From NCBI GenBank assembly GCA_014360055.1, contig JACIYH010000024.1:1-33099 (forward strand): a stretch of 33,099 nucleotides of DNA, written 5' to 3'. Positions 7,465 through 16,248 of this stretch are shown piece by piece (positions within the stretch are counted from its first letter, which is position 1; every line of letters starts with the position of its first letter). This DNA comes from Bacillota bacterium. GTDB lineage: Bacteria > Bacillota > Sulfobacillia > JACIYH01. The translations under genes were made by a program, and so were the position numbers. The notes below the pieces were generated by a model. That model saw nothing but the letters and a program-made list of their open reading frames with translations. It was not told the DNA's origin and did no database searches.

Positions 7465-7815
7465 CTACACCAACTCCAGGATCACCATGGGCGCCCCGTC
7501 TCCCTGGCGCGGACCGATCCTCACCATGCGGGTGAAGCCACCCTCCTGGTGGGCGTAGCGGGCCGATATGGTGTCGAACACCTTGCGCGCCACGTCCTCA
7601 TCCAGGAGGTAGGCGTAAACGTCCCGCCGCGCCGCCAGGCCCCCCTCCCGCGCCCGGGTGATCAGCTTCTCGGCAATGGAGCTCACTTCGCGCGCCCGCG
7701 CCTCCGTGGTGCGGATCTTCTCCTCCCGGAAGAGGGCGGTCACCAGGGACCGCAGCAGAGCCCGCCGCTGGGCCGACGAGCGGCCCAGTTTGCTGTATCG
7801 GGCCACCTCAGACAC
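7465..7815 (-). CDS. rplQ: 50S ribosomal protein L17
   Basis: The product is 116 residues, the normal bacterial length. The conserved N-terminal core [20 protein letters not shown] and the C-terminal block [19 protein letters not shown] match L17, which lies near the peptide exit tunnel of the large subunit. The GTG at 7815 gives a few residues (SEVA) before the conserved core. It lies 4 bp after the rpoA stop, the usual alpha-operon position after rpoA. Confidence 0.97.
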   Translation of the reverse strand: MSEVARYSKLGRSSAQRRALLRSLVTALFREEKIRTTEARAREVSSIAEKLITRAREGGLAARRDVYAYLLDEDVARKVFDTISARYAHQEGGFTRMVRIGPRQGDGAPMVILELV

Positions 7816-7819
7816 TCCC

Positions 7820-8770
7820 TCACTCTTCCTCGGGCGAGGGGCGGAAGGAAAGGCCCAGGGAAGCCAGCTTCTCCCGCACCTCGTCCAGGGACTTCTTGCC
7901 CAGATTGCGTACCTTGATCATGTCGTGGTCGGTCTTCTCCACCAGTTCACCCACCGTGTTGATGCCGGCCCTCTTCAGACAATTGTAGGAGCGCACGGAG
8001 AGGTACAGTTCCTCGATGGGCATGGAAAGCAGGTGCTCCGTGTCACCTGCCGGGGCCGGTTGCGGGGCCTGGGCGCGCACCGGTCTCTCCACGGACGCGA
8101 AAAGGGCCAGGTGGTCGGAGAGGATGCGGGCCGCCGCAACCAGCGCTTCGTCGGGAGCGATCCCCCCGTTCGTCCACACCTCCAGGATGAGCCGGTCCAG
8201 GTTGGTCACGTGGCCCACCCGGGTATCTTCAACGGTGAAATTGACCCGCCGCACCGGGTTGAAGATGGCGTCCACCGCGATGACACCGATGGGATCGTCC
8301 GGCCGCTTGTTGCGCTCGGCCGGCACGAACCCCACGCCGCGCTCCACCCTCATCTCCATTCCCAGCCGACCCCCCGCTTCCACGGTGGCCAGGTGCAGGT
8401 CGGGATTGAGGATCTCCACCTCCGGGTCGGCCTGGATGTCACCGGCCTTCACATCCGCCTCCCCCTGCACCTCCAGGCGCAGGGTGCGCGGGCCGTCCCC
8501 GTGCAACCTGAGGTTGAGGCTCTTGATGTTAAGGACGATCTCGGTGACGTCCTCGAGAACCTGGGGGATGGTGGAAAACTCGTGCAGCACGCCGTCGATG
8601 CGCACCTGAGTCACGGCTGCTCCGGGCAGCGAGGACAGCAGCACCCGGCGCAGGGAGTTACCCAGGGTGACGCCGAAGCCGCGCTGCAGCGGTTCCACCA
8701 CGAACCGGCCGTACGTCTCGTCCGCAGCCAGTTCCACACACTCGATCCTGGGCTCTACGCCATCCCACAT
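7820..8770 (-). CDS. rpoA: DNA-directed RNA polymerase subunit alpha
   Basis: The product is 316 residues. The N-terminal assembly/dimer domain (about 1-230) has [21 protein letters not shown] and [17 protein letters not shown] short linker with APQPAPAG leads to the C-terminal domain (about 245-316), a helix-hairpin-helix fold with the DNA- and regulator-contacting stretch [13 protein letters not shown] and [11 protein letters not shown]. Alpha nucleates polymerase assembly and contacts UP elements and activators. The ATG at 8770 has SD GGGGAGG about 8 nt upstream. It sits 18 bp after rpsD. Confidence 0.98.
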   Translation of the reverse strand: MWDGVEPRIECVELAADETYGRFVVEPLQRGFGVTLGNSLRRVLLSSLPGAAVTQVRIDGVLHEFSTIPQVLEDVTEIVLNIKSLNLRLHGDGPRTLRLEVQGEADVKAGDIQADPEVEILNPDLHLATVEAGGRLGMEMRVERGVGFVPAERNKRPDDPIGVIAVDAIFNPVRRVNFTVEDTRVGHVTNLDRLILEVWTNGGIAPDEALVAAARILSDHLALFASVERPVRAQAPQPAPAGDTEHLLSMPIEELYLSVRSYNCLKRAGINTVGELVEKTDHDMIKVRNLGKKSLDEVREKLASLGLSFRPSPEEE

Positions 8771-8788
8771 CGGCTGCGCCTCCCCGGC

Positions 8789-9424
8789 CTACTTGGAGTA
8801 CAGCTCCACGATCAGGTGCTCCTGGACGGGCGTGTCGATTTCCTCCCGCCGCGGGTAGCGGAGCACCCGGGCCTCCATCCTGTCCGGGTCCACTTCCAGC
8901 CAGGCCACCGGCGTGCGCGAGCGGGCGCGCTCCTGCATCTCCTGAAAGCGCACCCTGTCCCGGGAGCGGGGGTGGACCGCCACCACGTCCCCCTCGCGCA
9001 CCAGGTAAGAGGGGATGTTCACCCGCCTGCCGTTGACGGTGAAGTGACCGTGCCGCACCATCTGGCGGGCCTCCGAGCGCGAGGCCGCCAGTCCCGTGCG
9101 GTAGACCACATTGTCCAGCCTGCGCTCGAGCAGTTGCAGCAGTGCCTCACCGGTGACCCCCCGCGCCCGGGAAGCCATCTCAAAGTAACGCCGGAACTGC
9201 CGCTCCAGCACCCCGTAGATCCGCCGCGCCTTCTGCTTCTCCCGCAGCTGGAGAGCGTACTCGGTGGGCTTCAGGCGGCCCTTCCCCCGTTCCCCCGGGG
9301 GGTTGGCACGCACCTTACGGCCATCCAGGGGGCAGTGGGTGGTGAAGCAACGTTCTCCTTTCAGGAAGAGCTTGACCCCTTCCCGCCGGCAGAGCCGGCA
9401 CACGGGTCCCGTGTAACGGGCCAA
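8789..9424 (-). CDS. rpsD: 30S ribosomal protein S4 (zinc-binding form)
   Basis: The product is 211 residues. The N-terminus has four cysteines (CRLC and, 14 residues on, C-x4-C) typical of the zinc-binding C+ S4. The S4 RNA-binding domain ([20 protein letters not shown]) lies in the middle. S4 is a primary 16S rRNA binder and in many bacteria represses its own operon. I chose the TTG at 9424: it is 8 nt after AGGAGG and gives the family start (M)ARYTGPVCR. The in-frame GTG at 9433 is part of the SD itself and an unlikely start. The rpsK stop overlaps the SD region. Confidence 0.96.
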   Translation of the reverse strand: MARYTGPVCRLCRREGVKLFLKGERCFTTHCPLDGRKVRANPPGERGKGRLKPTEYALQLREKQKARRIYGVLERQFRRYFEMASRARGVTGEALLQLLERRLDNVVYRTGLAASRSEARQMVRHGHFTVNGRRVNIPSYLVREGDVVAVHPRSRDRVRFQEMQERARSRTPVAWLEVDPDRMEARVLRYPRREEIDTPVQEHLIVELYSK

Positions 9425-9436
9425 CCGGATCACCTC

Positions 9437-9829
9437 CTACACGCGCCGGCGCTTGGGCGGCCGGCAACCGTTGTGGGGGATGGGAGTGACGTCCTTGATC
9501 AGGCTCACTTCCAGTCCGGTGGCCTGCAGGGCCCTGATGGCTGCCTCCCGGCCCGACCCGGGGCCCTTCACGTACACTTCCACTTCCCTCATACCCACAT
9601 CCAGGGCGGCCCGCGCGGCAGCCTCCGCCGCCATCTGGGCGGCATAGGGCGTGCCCTTGCGCGAACCCTTGAACCCCTGGGTACCCGCCGAGGCCCAGGT
9701 GAGGACCTTGCCGGCGGGATCGGTGATGGTCACGATGGTGTTGTTGAAGGTGGACTTGATATGAGCCACACCCTTGGGAACCAGGATGCGCTCCTTCTTA
9801 CGAGCGCGCGCACCTCTACGCGGCAACAC
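9437..9829 (-). CDS. rpsK: 30S ribosomal protein S11
   Basis: The product is about 130 residues, with the S11 core [21 protein letters not shown] and the C-terminal [21 protein letters not shown]11 sits in the platform of the small subunit near the Shine-Dalgarno duplex. The 5' end reads GTG-GTG-TTG right after GAGGAGGT. The first GTG (9832) is only 1 nt from the SD, so the GTG at 9829 or, by spacing, the TTG at 9826 (7 nt) is more likely. I list 9829 as a compromise. It lies between rpsM and rpsD as in other Firmicutes. Confidence 0.95.
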   Translation of the reverse strand: MLPRRGARARKKERILVPKGVAHIKSTFNNTIVTITDPAGKVLTWASAGTQGFKGSRKGTPYAAQMAAEAAARAALDVGMREVEVYVKGPGSGREAAIRALQATGLEVSLIKDVTPIPHNGCRPPKRRRV

Positions 9830-9838
9830 CACACCTCC

Positions 9839-10210
9839 TCACTTCTTGCGCCGTACGCCCACCGTCTTGCGCGGTCCCTTGCGGGTACGGGCGTTGGTAC
9901 GGGTGCGCTGTCCCCGCACGGGCAGGCCACGGCGGTGCCTGATCCCGCGGTAGCACCCGATATCGATGAGCCGCTTTACGTTGAGCTGGACCTCCCGCTG
10001 CAGGTCCCCCTCGACCTTGAAGTTCTTGTCGATGTAATCGCGGATGCGGGAGATCTCCTCTTCGGTGAGATCCTTGACCCGGGTGTCCGGGTTGATCCCC
10101 GTGGCCCGCAGGATCTGCCGGGCCCGGGAAAAACCGATCCCGTAGATCACCGGAAGGGCGGCTTCAATGCGCCGCTCCCGGGGCAGGTCGACACCTGCTA
10201 TTCTTGCCAT
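9839..10210 (-). CDS. rpsM: 30S ribosomal protein S13
   Basis: The product is 123 residues. [25 protein letters not shown] at the start and the basic tail [24 protein letters not shown] are diagnostic for S13, which forms intersubunit bridges in the head and contacts the P-site tRNA. The ATG at 10210 has SD GGGAGGG at good spacing. rpsK starts about 10 bp downstream. The 59-bp gap on its 5' side toward rpmJ holds nothing recognisable beyond the SD. Confidence 0.98.
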   Translation of the reverse strand: MARIAGVDLPRERRIEAALPVIYGIGFSRARQILRATGINPDTRVKDLTEEEISRIRDYIDKNFKVEGDLQREVQLNVKRLIDIGCYRGIRHRRGLPVRGQRTRTNARTRKGPRKTVGVRRKK

Positions 10211-10269
10211 TTCTTTCCCTCCCTAACAGCACCCGGGCGAAGCGATGGGTCTGCCCCTCGCCGGGCGGC

Positions 10270-10386
10270 TCACGCACCCTGGCGCTGCTTGTGTTTGGGG
10301 TTGGGGCAGATGATCATCACCCGCCCCTTGCGCCTGATCACCTTGCACTTTTCGCATATCCTCTTGACCGAGGGCCTTACCTTCAC
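10270..10386 (-). CDS. rpmJ: 50S ribosomal protein L36 (zinc-binding form)
   Basis: This short gene encodes 38 residues starting [15 protein letters not shown] and ending KHKQRQGA. Cys11, Cys14, Cys27 and His32 form the zinc site of the C+ type L36. L36 is the smallest protein of the large subunit. The GTG start at 10386 is preceded by SD AAGGGGAGGTG, and the stop TGA is at 10272-10270. Its place between infA and rpsM is the canonical one in Firmicutes. Confidence 0.97.
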   Translation of the reverse strand: MKVRPSVKRICEKCKVIRRKGRVMIICPNPKHKQRQGA

Positions 10387-10403
10387 GGCCCCCACCTCCC
10401 CTT

Positions 10404-10622
10404 TCAACGGTGGCGGTACACGATTCTCCCCCGGGTCAGATCGTAGGGCGATAGCTGGACCACCACCCGGTCACCGGGGATAATACGGATGAAATTCAGG
10501 CGGATTTTGCCCGAAACGTGGGCCAGGATACGATGCCCGTTGTCCAGCTCCACCCGGAACATGGCGTTGGGCAGGTTTTCGATCACCCGCCCTTCCACCT
10601 CGATGACATCCTCCCGGGTCAT
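10404..10622 (-). CDS. infA: Translation initiation factor IF-1
   Basis: The product is 72 residues, exactly the usual IF-1 size: a single OB-fold (S1-like) domain with [23 protein letters not shown] and [25 protein letters not shown]-1 binds the 30S A site during initiation and works with IF-2 and IF-3. The ATG at 10622 has SD GGGGAGG about 7 nt upstream. It lies 17 bp before rpmJ and 23 bp after the KOW-domain gene. Confidence 0.98.
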   Translation of the reverse strand: MTREDVIEVEGRVIENLPNAMFRVELDNGHRILAHVSGKIRLNFIRIIPGDRVVVQLSPYDLTRGRIVYRHR

Positions 10623-10645
10623 CCTTCAACCTCCCCGGCCACCGG

Positions 10646-10942
10646 TCAACCTCCTTTTTCTCCCTGCTCGGCGAGCTGCACCTTGCGCAGCAACCCCCGG
10701 ACCTCCCCGTCGCTTACCGTTCCTCCACCCGCAAGCCGGCGGGCCAGCCCTTCCTCCACGGGCCCTTCCGGCCGCAGGTGGCGCACGTTCTTCTTCTTGG
10801 GTGCTGACACCTTGCGCCGGTACCCGTCGGCCACCTGTACGAAGCGGTCGTCGATGATGCCGACCACCACATAATACTGCCCGCGGTCGCGACCTGCCAG
10901 GGAACACACCACCTGGCCCAAGCGCAACTCCCGCTCCGGCAT
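10646..10942 (-). CDS. KOW-domain RNA-binding protein (L14e-like)
   Basis: The product is 98 residues. The N-terminal half is a KOW-type SH3-like domain (RLGQVVCSLAGRDRGQYYVV, then DGYRRKVSAPKKKNVRHL), resembling eukaryal/archaeal L14e/L6e/L27e domains. Conserved small proteins of this kind sit between map and infA in many Firmicutes and are annotated as KOW-domain RNA-binding or L14e-like proteins; their role is not firmly established. The C-terminal part (about 58-98) is charged and less conserved. The ATG at 10942 has SD GGGAGGAAGG and lies 1 bp after the map stop, so translational coupling is likely. A ribosome-associated role is inferred from context. Confidence 0.87.
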   Translation of the reverse strand: MPERELRLGQVVCSLAGRDRGQYYVVVGIIDDRFVQVADGYRRKVSAPKKKNVRHLRPEGPVEEGLARRLAGGGTVSDGEVRGLLRKVQLAEQGEKGG

Positions 10943-10943
10943 C

Positions 10944-11723
10944 TTAACCTTCCTCCCGGGGGTCGGTCAAGATGAGGGCTCCGTCCGCAGTCACCGCCAC
11001 CGTGTGCTCGAAGTGGGCGGACAGCCTGCCGTCCGCCGTCACCGCCGTCCAGCCGTCGGCCAGCACCACCACATCGGGCACCCCCGCGTTCACCATCGGC
11101 TCGATCGCCAGGGTCATGCCCGGCCTGAGCAGCGGTCCCATCCCCGGCGGACCGAAATTGGGGATCTGCGGGTCCTCGTGCATGCTGCGCCCGATGCCGT
11201 GTCCCACGAACTCGCGCACCACCGAATAGCCCCGGGCCTCCACGAAGCTCTGCACGGCGTGGGAGATGTCCGAGAGGTGGCAGCCCGCCCGGGCCCGAGC
11301 GATGCCCTCCCCGAGCGCGGCCCTGGTTACCTCCAGCAGCCGCATCGCCTCCTCCGACACCTTCCCCACCGGGAAGGTGGCCGCCGCATCACCGTAATAC
11401 CCGTCCAGAAGCACCCCCACATCGACGCTGACGATGTCGCCCTCGCGCAGCCGCCTGCCCCCGGGGACCCCGTGCACCACCTGCTCGTTGACCGAGGCAC
11501 AGATGGTGGCGGGGAAGGGGGGACGCTGGCCGGGGATCTCCCCGTAACCCTTGAAAGCGGGGACCCCCCCGTGCCGCCTGATGAATTCCTCCGCGAAGGA
11601 GTCCAGGTCCCGGAGCCGCACCCCCGGGGCCACCCGGGCACCCAGTTCCTCCAGCAACCTGGCCACCAGCCGCCCCGCCCTGCGCATGACCTCCAGTTCC
11701 CGTGCCGACTTGAGGATGATCAC
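10944..11723 (-). CDS. map: Methionine aminopeptidase, type I
   Basis: The product is 259 residues. It removes the initiator methionine from nascent proteins. The five metal ligands of the pita-bread fold are at Asp101, Asp112, His175, Glu208 and Glu239; the substrate-binding His84 is in NEQVVHGVPG. The GTG at 11723 overlaps the adk stop as GTGA (4 bp) and has SD GGGGGGAAGG. A longer upstream frame overlaps adk and is not used. The adk-map pair downstream of secY is standard in spc operons. Confidence 0.97.
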   Translation of the reverse strand: MIILKSARELEVMRRAGRLVARLLEELGARVAPGVRLRDLDSFAEEFIRRHGGVPAFKGYGEIPGQRPPFPATICASVNEQVVHGVPGGRRLREGDIVSVDVGVLLDGYYGDAAATFPVGKVSEEAMRLLEVTRAALGEGIARARAGCHLSDISHAVQSFVEARGYSVVREFVGHGIGRSMHEDPQIPNFGPPGMGPLLRPGMTLAIEPMVNAGVPDVVVLADGWTAVTADGRLSAHFEHTVAVTADGALILTDPREEG

Positions 11724-12445
11724 AGGCGGCCCTTCCCCCCGACGTGCCCGTCCGCGGGGCGGCCCTGGCCGCCAGGCTCGCTGCGGGCGTTCGTCTGCAG
11801 GCGCCCATCCACCGCCGCCAGCACGACTCGGGTCACTTCCTCCACCGCGCCGCTGCCGTCGACGGGCACCAGTAGCCCGCGTTCCCGGTAGAACTCCACC
11901 AAGGGTTCGGTCTGCCGGCGGTAAACGGCCAGCCGCTGCGCTACGGTGGCGGGCAGGTCGTCTTCGCGCTGCACCAGTTCTCCCCCGCAGCGATCGCAGC
12001 GCCCGGGCTCCCTGGGGGGCTGGAACTCCAGGTGGTAGTTCGCACCGCAGCGGGCACACACCCGCCGTCCCGCCGCCCGCCGCACCAACTCCTCCTCGCT
12101 CACCACCAGGTCCACCACCGCATCCAGCCGGAGGCCACGTTCCTCCAGCAGGGCAGCAAACGCCTCGGCCTGGGGGACGGTGCGCGGGTAGCCGTCCAGC
12201 ACGAAGCCGCGGGCGCAGTCCTCGCCCGCCAGCCGGGCGGCCACCACCCCGTTGACCACCTCGTCCGGCACCAGTTCCCCCCGCTGCATGTACTCGCGGG
12301 CCAGCCGACCCAGGGGAGTCCCCTCGGCCACCGCCCGGCGGAAGGCATCCCCGGTGGAAATGTGGGGTACGCCCCAGTGCTCCCCCAGGCGGGCGGCCTG
12401 GGTGCCCTTACCAGAACCGGGTGGGCCCAGCAACACCACGCGCAT
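11720..12445 (-). CDS. adk: Adenylate kinase with zinc-binding LID
   Basis: The product is 241 residues. It interconverts ATP+AMP and 2 ADP. The P-loop GPPGSGKGT is at 7-15, the AMP-binding stretch follows, and the LID carries Cys130, Cys133, Cys150 and Cys153 as a four-cysteine zinc site common in Gram-positive and thermophilic adenylate kinases. The ORF is about 25 residues longer than usual, with a C-terminal polar/Gly-rich tail (RSEPGGQGRPADGHVGGKG) that extends into the map start. The ATG at 12445 has SD AGGGGGAT and lies 10 bp after secY. Confidence 0.97.
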   Translation of the reverse strand: MRVVLLGPPGSGKGTQAARLGEHWGVPHISTGDAFRRAVAEGTPLGRLAREYMQRGELVPDEVVNGVVAARLAGEDCARGFVLDGYPRTVPQAEAFAALLEERGLRLDAVVDLVVSEEELVRRAAGRRVCARCGANYHLEFQPPREPGRCDRCGGELVQREDDLPATVAQRLAVYRRQTEPLVEFYRERGLLVPVDGSGAVEEVTRVVLAAVDGRLQTNARSEPGGQGRPADGHVGGKGRL

Positions 12446-12455
12446 CCCTATCCCC

Positions 12456-13712
12456 CTAGCGCAGGAACCCCTGGTACTGGCGCATGACCAGGTGGGCTTC
12501 GATCTGCTTCATGGTCTCCAGGGCCACACCCACCACGATGAGGAGGGCGGTCCCCCCGAAGTAGAGCCCGGGGATGTTGGTGATGGTGCCCATCATGTAG
12601 GGCATGACGGCGATCACGGCCAGGAACAGGGACCCGGCCAGGGTCACCCGGTTCATCACCCTGGTGAGGTAGTCGGCGGTGGGCTTACCCGGCCGCAGGC
12701 CGGGTATGAATCCACCGTATTTCTTGATGTTGTTGGCCACGTCGTTGGGGTTGAACACGATGGCGGTGTAGAAATACGTGAAGAACACCACCAGGATGGC
12801 ATAGGTGCTCAGGTACAGGGGCCGGTCCATACGGAACCAGTTGGCGAAGTTCACGGCCCAGGGCCGGTCGATGAAGGTGGCCAGGGTGAGCGGGAAGGTG
12901 AGCAGGGAGGAGGCGAAGATGATGGGGATGACCCCGGCCTGGTTCACGCGCAGGGGAATGTGGGCCGACTGGCCGCCGTACATGCGCCGCCCCACCACCC
13001 GCTTGGGGTACTGCACGGGCAGGCGGCGCTGGCCCTCGTTCACCCAGACCACGGCGGCGATGGCGGCAGCCCCCACCACCACGAGCAGCCCCAGGTTGAA
13101 CCAGCTGATACGCCCGCCGGCAAGATAGGTACCGATGGACCCGGCACCGGCGGGCAGCCGCGCCACGATACCGGCGAAGATGAGCAGCGAGATCCCGTTC
13201 CCTATCCCCTTCTCGGTGATCTGCTCACCGAGCCACATGAGGAAGGCCGTCCCCGCCGTCAGGGAGAGGGCGATGATGGTGAAGTTCCCCCAGGTCGGGT
13301 TGATGACGGCACTGCGCAACCCCACCGTCATCCCGTACGCCTGGATGAGGGCGAGCACCACCGTCAGGTAACGGGTGTACTGGGTGATCTTCTTGCGCCC
13401 CTCTTCCCCTTCTTTGGCCAGTTCCTCCAGCCGGGGGATGACCAGGGTGAGGAGCTGCATGATGATGGAGGCGTTGATATAGGGGGTGACGCTCATGGCG
13501 AACACCGAGAAGGTACGCAGGGCACCGCCCGAGAACAGGTCGAGCAGCCCGAAGAGGGTGCCCTCCTTGAAGAGCCTCTCGATCACGCTGGCGTCTATGC
13601 CGGGCACGGGCACGTGGGTGCCCACCCGGAAGACGAAGAACATGGCCACGGTGAACAGGATACGGCGCCTGAGGTCGGGCAGACGCCAGGCCCGGCGCAG
13701 GCTTTCCAGCAT
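12456..13712 (-). CDS. secY: Preprotein translocase subunit SecY
   Basis: The product is 418 residues with about ten membrane segments. Conserved blocks include VPVPGID near the plug, LFSGGALRTFSVFAMSVTPYINASI, and the cytoplasmic loops around KRVVGRRMYGGQSAHIPLRVNQAGVIPIIFA and KKYGGFIPGLRPGKPTADYL that contact SecA and the ribosome. SecY forms the protein-conducting channel with SecE and SecG. The ATG at 13712 shares one base with the rplO stop (TGATG), indicating coupled translation. Confidence 0.98.
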   Translation of the reverse strand: MLESLRRAWRLPDLRRRILFTVAMFFVFRVGTHVPVPGIDASVIERLFKEGTLFGLLDLFSGGALRTFSVFAMSVTPYINASIIMQLLTLVIPRLEELAKEGEEGRKKITQYTRYLTVVLALIQAYGMTVGLRSAVINPTWGNFTIIALSLTAGTAFLMWLGEQITEKGIGNGISLLIFAGIVARLPAGAGSIGTYLAGGRISWFNLGLLVVVGAAAIAAVVWVNEGQRRLPVQYPKRVVGRRMYGGQSAHIPLRVNQAGVIPIIFASSLLTFPLTLATFIDRPWAVNFANWFRMDRPLYLSTYAILVVFFTYFYTAIVFNPNDVANNIKKYGGFIPGLRPGKPTADYLTRVMNRVTLAGSLFLAVIAVMPYMMGTITNIPGLYFGGTALLIVVGVALETMKQIEAHLVMRQYQGFLR

Positions 13713-14152
13713 CAGGCCACCACCTCGACCCTGCCGCCGCGGGCGGTGATGGCTTCGCGCGCCCGGTCGGACACGGCGTGCACCCGCACCTCCAGGCGGC
13801 GTTCCAGTTCTCCCCGCCCCAGCACCTTAACGGGCAGGTTCTTTTTGACCAGCCCTTCCTCCCGCAGGAGTTCCTCCGTGACCACGGTATCGTCGGCGAA
13901 GCGGTTAAGCTGGTCCAGATTCACGATGGCATATTCCCGCCGGAAGGGGTTGGTGAACCCGCGCTTGGGCATGCGCCTCTGCAGGGGCATCTGCCCCCCT
14001 TCGAAGCCGGGGCGGACGCCACCCCCCGCGCGGGCCTTCTGTCCCTTGTGCCCCCGGCCGGCCGTCTTGCCATGCCCGGAGCCGATACCGCGGCCGACCC
14101 TCTTTTTAGCCTTGCGGCTCCCCGGCGCCGGACGCAGGTCACCTACCCGCAC
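13712..14152 (-). CDS. rplO: 50S ribosomal protein L15
   Basis: The product is 146 residues. (M)[21 protein letters not shown] and the glycine-rich loops [18 protein letters not shown] are diagnostic for L15, a late-assembly large-subunit protein. The GTG at 14152, 8 nt after GGAGG, gives the family start; the in-frame GTG at 14161 overlaps the SD. The coding region overlaps the end of rpsE by 14 bp. rpmD (L30), which normally separates rpsE and rplO, is missing. Confidence 0.97.
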   Translation of the reverse strand: MRVGDLRPAPGSRKAKKRVGRGIGSGHGKTAGRGHKGQKARAGGGVRPGFEGGQMPLQRRMPKRGFTNPFRREYAIVNLDQLNRFADDTVVTEELLREEGLVKKNLPVKVLGRGELERRLEVRVHAVSDRAREAITARGGRVEVVA

Positions 14153-14672
14153 CGCGGCCACCTCCCAGGATCTCCTCCATGCGTTTGCCTCGCAGCGCGG
14201 CCACCTGCTCGGGCGACCGCAACTGGCGCAGGGCGTCCATGGTGGCGTACACCACGTTGATGGCGTTGGCCGAACCCAGGGACTTGGAGAGCACGTCCCG
14301 GATGCCTGCCGCCTCCATCACCGCCCGCACCGGGCCACCGGCGATCACGCCCGTGCCGGGGGCGGCCGGTCGCAGGAGCACCAGACCGGCACCGAAGTGC
14401 CCCAGTACCTCGTGGGTGATGGTGGTACCCCGGCGCGGCACCTCCACCAGGTTCTTCTTGGCGTCCTCAATACCCTTGCGGATGGCCTCGGGGATCTCGG
14501 CGGCCTTACCGAGGCCGGCCCCCACGCGCCCGTCCCCGTCGCCCACCACCACCAGGGCACTGAAGGAAAAGCGGCGCCCCCCCTTCACTACCTTGGCCAC
14601 CCGGTTCAGGGAGACCACTTTCTCTTTGAATTCCGAGCCGGTTCCTTCCTGCTGAGCCTGCTGACGGGGCAA
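14139..14672 (-). CDS. rpsE: 30S ribosomal protein S5
   Basis: The product is 177 residues. The S5 N-terminal dsRNA-binding-like domain ([29 protein letters not shown]) and C-terminal domain ([29 protein letters not shown]) are intact. S5 lies at the mRNA entry channel and affects decoding fidelity. The TTG start at 14672 follows TAAGGAGG by 7 nt, and that SD contains the rplR stop codon. The C-terminal GGGRGAGR tail runs into the rplO start region. Confidence 0.97.
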   Translation of the reverse strand: MPRQQAQQEGTGSEFKEKVVSLNRVAKVVKGGRRFSFSALVVVGDGDGRVGAGLGKAAEIPEAIRKGIEDAKKNLVEVPRRGTTITHEVLGHFGAGLVLLRPAAPGTGVIAGGPVRAVMEAAGIRDVLSKSLGSANAINVVYATMDALRQLRSPEQVAALRGKRMEEILGGGRGAGR

Positions 14673-14684
14673 GACCTTCCCTCC

Positions 14685-15050
14685 TTAGAATTCCAGCCCG
14701 GCTGCCCGGGCCCCTTCCGCCAGGGCCGCCACCCGGCCGTGGTAGCGGTAGCCACCGCGGTCGAAGGCTACCTTCCTGATCCCCTTCTCCGCGGCCCTCT
14801 TCCCGATCAGTTCGCCCACCCGGCGCGCGGCCGCCACGTTGCCACCGTGGCCCAGTTCGCCCCGCACCTCCGCATCCAGGGAAGAGGCGGCCGCCAGGGT
14901 ACGGCCCGCGGTATCGTCGATGACCTGCGCGTAAATGTGCCTGCCGGAGCGGAACACCGACAGGCGCGGCCGCTCGGGGGTTCCCCTCACGCGGCGGCGC
15001 ACCCGCAGGTGTCTCCTCTTTCTCCTCCACGCCCGTTCCTGGGCCTCCAT
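14685..15050 (-). CDS. rplR: 50S ribosomal protein L18
   Basis: The product is 121 residues. A basic N-terminus is followed by the L18 core [24 protein letters not shown] and [23 protein letters not shown]18 binds 5S rRNA in the central protuberance with L5. The ATG at 15050 has SD GGAGGTGG; the stop TAA is embedded in the rpsE SD. Spacing to rplF is 13 bp. Confidence 0.98.
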   Translation of the reverse strand: MEAQERAWRRKRRHLRVRRRVRGTPERPRLSVFRSGRHIYAQVIDDTAGRTLAAASSLDAEVRGELGHGGNVAAARRVGELIGKRAAEKGIRKVAFDRGGYRYHGRVAALAEGARAAGLEF

Positions 15051-15063
15051 AGGGCCACCTCCG

Positions 15064-15603
15064 CTACTTCTTGCCGGCCTTACCGGCCTTACGGCGAATG
15101 CGTTCGCCGACGTACATGATGCCCTTGCCCTTGTAGGGTTCGGGCGGGCGTACTTCCCGCACCCGGGCGGCCACCTGGCCCACCAGTTCCCGGTCGTTTC
15201 CCCTGACCACGATACGGTTGGGCGCGGGCACCTCGAACTCGATCCCCGGGGGCGGCTCGATTTCCACGGGGTGCGAGTAACCCACGGTCAGCACCAGCTT
15301 CTTGCCGGCCTTGCTGGCCCGGTACCCCACGCCCTCCAGCTGGAGGTGCTTCTCGAACCCCTGGGTCACCCCGGTCACCATGTTGGCCAGCAGCACGCGG
15401 GTGAGGCCGTGCAGGGCGCGGTGAAAAGGCTCATGGGAGGGCCGCTCCACCTTCAGGAACCCGTCGCCCTTGTCGATGCGCATGTCGGGGTGGAACTCGC
15501 GCTCCAGCACGCCCCTGGGCCCTTTCACCCTCACCAGTTGTCCTTCCACGGTCACCTCCACCCCCGGGGGGATGGGGACCGGCTTTCTGCCTATCCGAGA
15601 CAA
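15064..15603 (-). CDS. rplF: 50S ribosomal protein L6
   Basis: The product is 179 residues, the normal length. It starts (M)[16 protein letters not shown], has the two tandem L6 folds, and ends with the signature [23 protein letters not shown]6 sits near the sarcin-ricin loop. I placed the start at the TTG at 15603, which has an AGAGGG SD and gives the conserved N-terminus; the upstream frame to 15663 overlaps rpsH and is not conserved-looking. Confidence 0.97.
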   Translation of the reverse strand: MSRIGRKPVPIPPGVEVTVEGQLVRVKGPRGVLEREFHPDMRIDKGDGFLKVERPSHEPFHRALHGLTRVLLANMVTGVTQGFEKHLQLEGVGYRASKAGKKLVLTVGYSHPVEIEPPPGIEFEVPAPNRIVVRGNDRELVGQVAARVREVRPPEPYKGKGIMYVGERIRRKAGKAGKK

Positions 15604-15634
15604 GCTGCATCCCTCTTTCTCTTCGCCGGCCTCT

Positions 15635-16033
15635 TCACCAGATGTAGCACAGGACCTCGCCACCCAGGCCCAGCTGGCGCGCCTTCCTGTCCGTCATCAA
15701 CCCCTGGGAGGTGGAGATGATGGCGATTCCCAGCCCGCCCAGCACCCGCGGGAGTTCGTCCCTGCCGGCGTACACCCGCAGCCCGGGACGGCTGATGCGC
15801 TTGAGACCGGTGATCACCCGGGTTTTCTGGGGACCGTATTTGAGGTGGATGCGCAGTACGCCCTGCGGCCCCTGCTCTATCCACTCGTAATCCCGGATGT
15901 ACCCCTCCTGCTTCAGGATCTCGGCAATCCCGCGCAGGACGCGGGAACCGGGGACGTCGACGCGCTCGTGCCGGGCCTTCACCGCGTTGCGGATGCGGGT
16001 GAGCATATCTGCTATGGGGTCAGTTGGGGGCAT
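15635..16033 (-). CDS. rpsH: 30S ribosomal protein S8
   Basis: The product is 132 residues. It starts [17 protein letters not shown] and ends with [34 protein letters not shown], typical of S8, which binds the central domain of 16S rRNA and in E. coli represses the spc operon. The ATG at 16033 is about 9 nt after GAGGAGG; a longer frame upstream overlaps rpsN. It lies between rpsN and rplF as expected. Confidence 0.98.
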   Translation of the reverse strand: MPPTDPIADMLTRIRNAVKARHERVDVPGSRVLRGIAEILKQEGYIRDYEWIEQGPQGVLRIHLKYGPQKTRVITGLKRISRPGLRVYAGRDELPRVLGGLGIAIISTSQGLMTDRKARQLGLGGEVLCYIW

Positions 16034-16049
16034 GAGCCCGACCTCCTCA

Positions 16050-16235
16050 CTACCAGCTCGCCTTCCGGATACCCGGGATTTCACCCCGGTGGGCAGCCTC
16101 CCGGAAGCACATCCGGCACATGTCGAAGTACCGCATGTAGCCCCGGGCCCGCCCGCAAATGCGGCAGCGGCGGACCGCCCGCACCCGGAACTTGGGGGTC
16201 TTCTTGGCCTTTTCGATCTTGGCCTTGGTTGCCAG
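16050..16235 (-). CDS. rpsN: 30S ribosomal protein S14 type Z (zinc-binding)
   Basis: The product is 61 residues, the canonical size of type Z S14, with zinc ligands Cys24, Cys27, Cys40 and Cys43 (CRIC, CRMC). S14 sits in the head of the small subunit near the A site. No ATG/GTG/TTG gives this length. The best fit is a CTG at 16235, 8 nt after AGGAGG, giving (M)[15 protein letters not shown] as in other type Z proteins. The alternative is the in-frame GTG at 16244 (64 residues), which is itself part of the AGGAGGTG SD but could use a GGAG further up. The protein identity is certain, the start is not. Confidence 0.93.
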   Translation of the reverse strand: MATKAKIEKAKKTPKFRVRAVRRCRICGRARGYMRYFDMCRMCFREAAHRGEIPGIRKASW

Positions 16236-16248
16236 GACGCTCACCTCC

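Noticed and set aside
9425-9433. GTG at 9433 as the rpsD start
   Set aside because: The GTG is part of the AGGAGGTG SD; the TTG at 9424 has correct spacing and gives the conserved S4 N-terminus.
7658-10483. Plus-strand open frame of about 940 codons
   Set aside because: It is antisense to rplQ, rpoA, rpsD, rpsK, rpsM and rpmJ, all of which are unambiguous; no SD or family resemblance.
11724-12059. Upstream extension of the map frame over adk
   Set aside because: It is the off-frame shadow of adk; the GTG at 11723 with its SD and GTGA overlap gives a normal-length enzyme.
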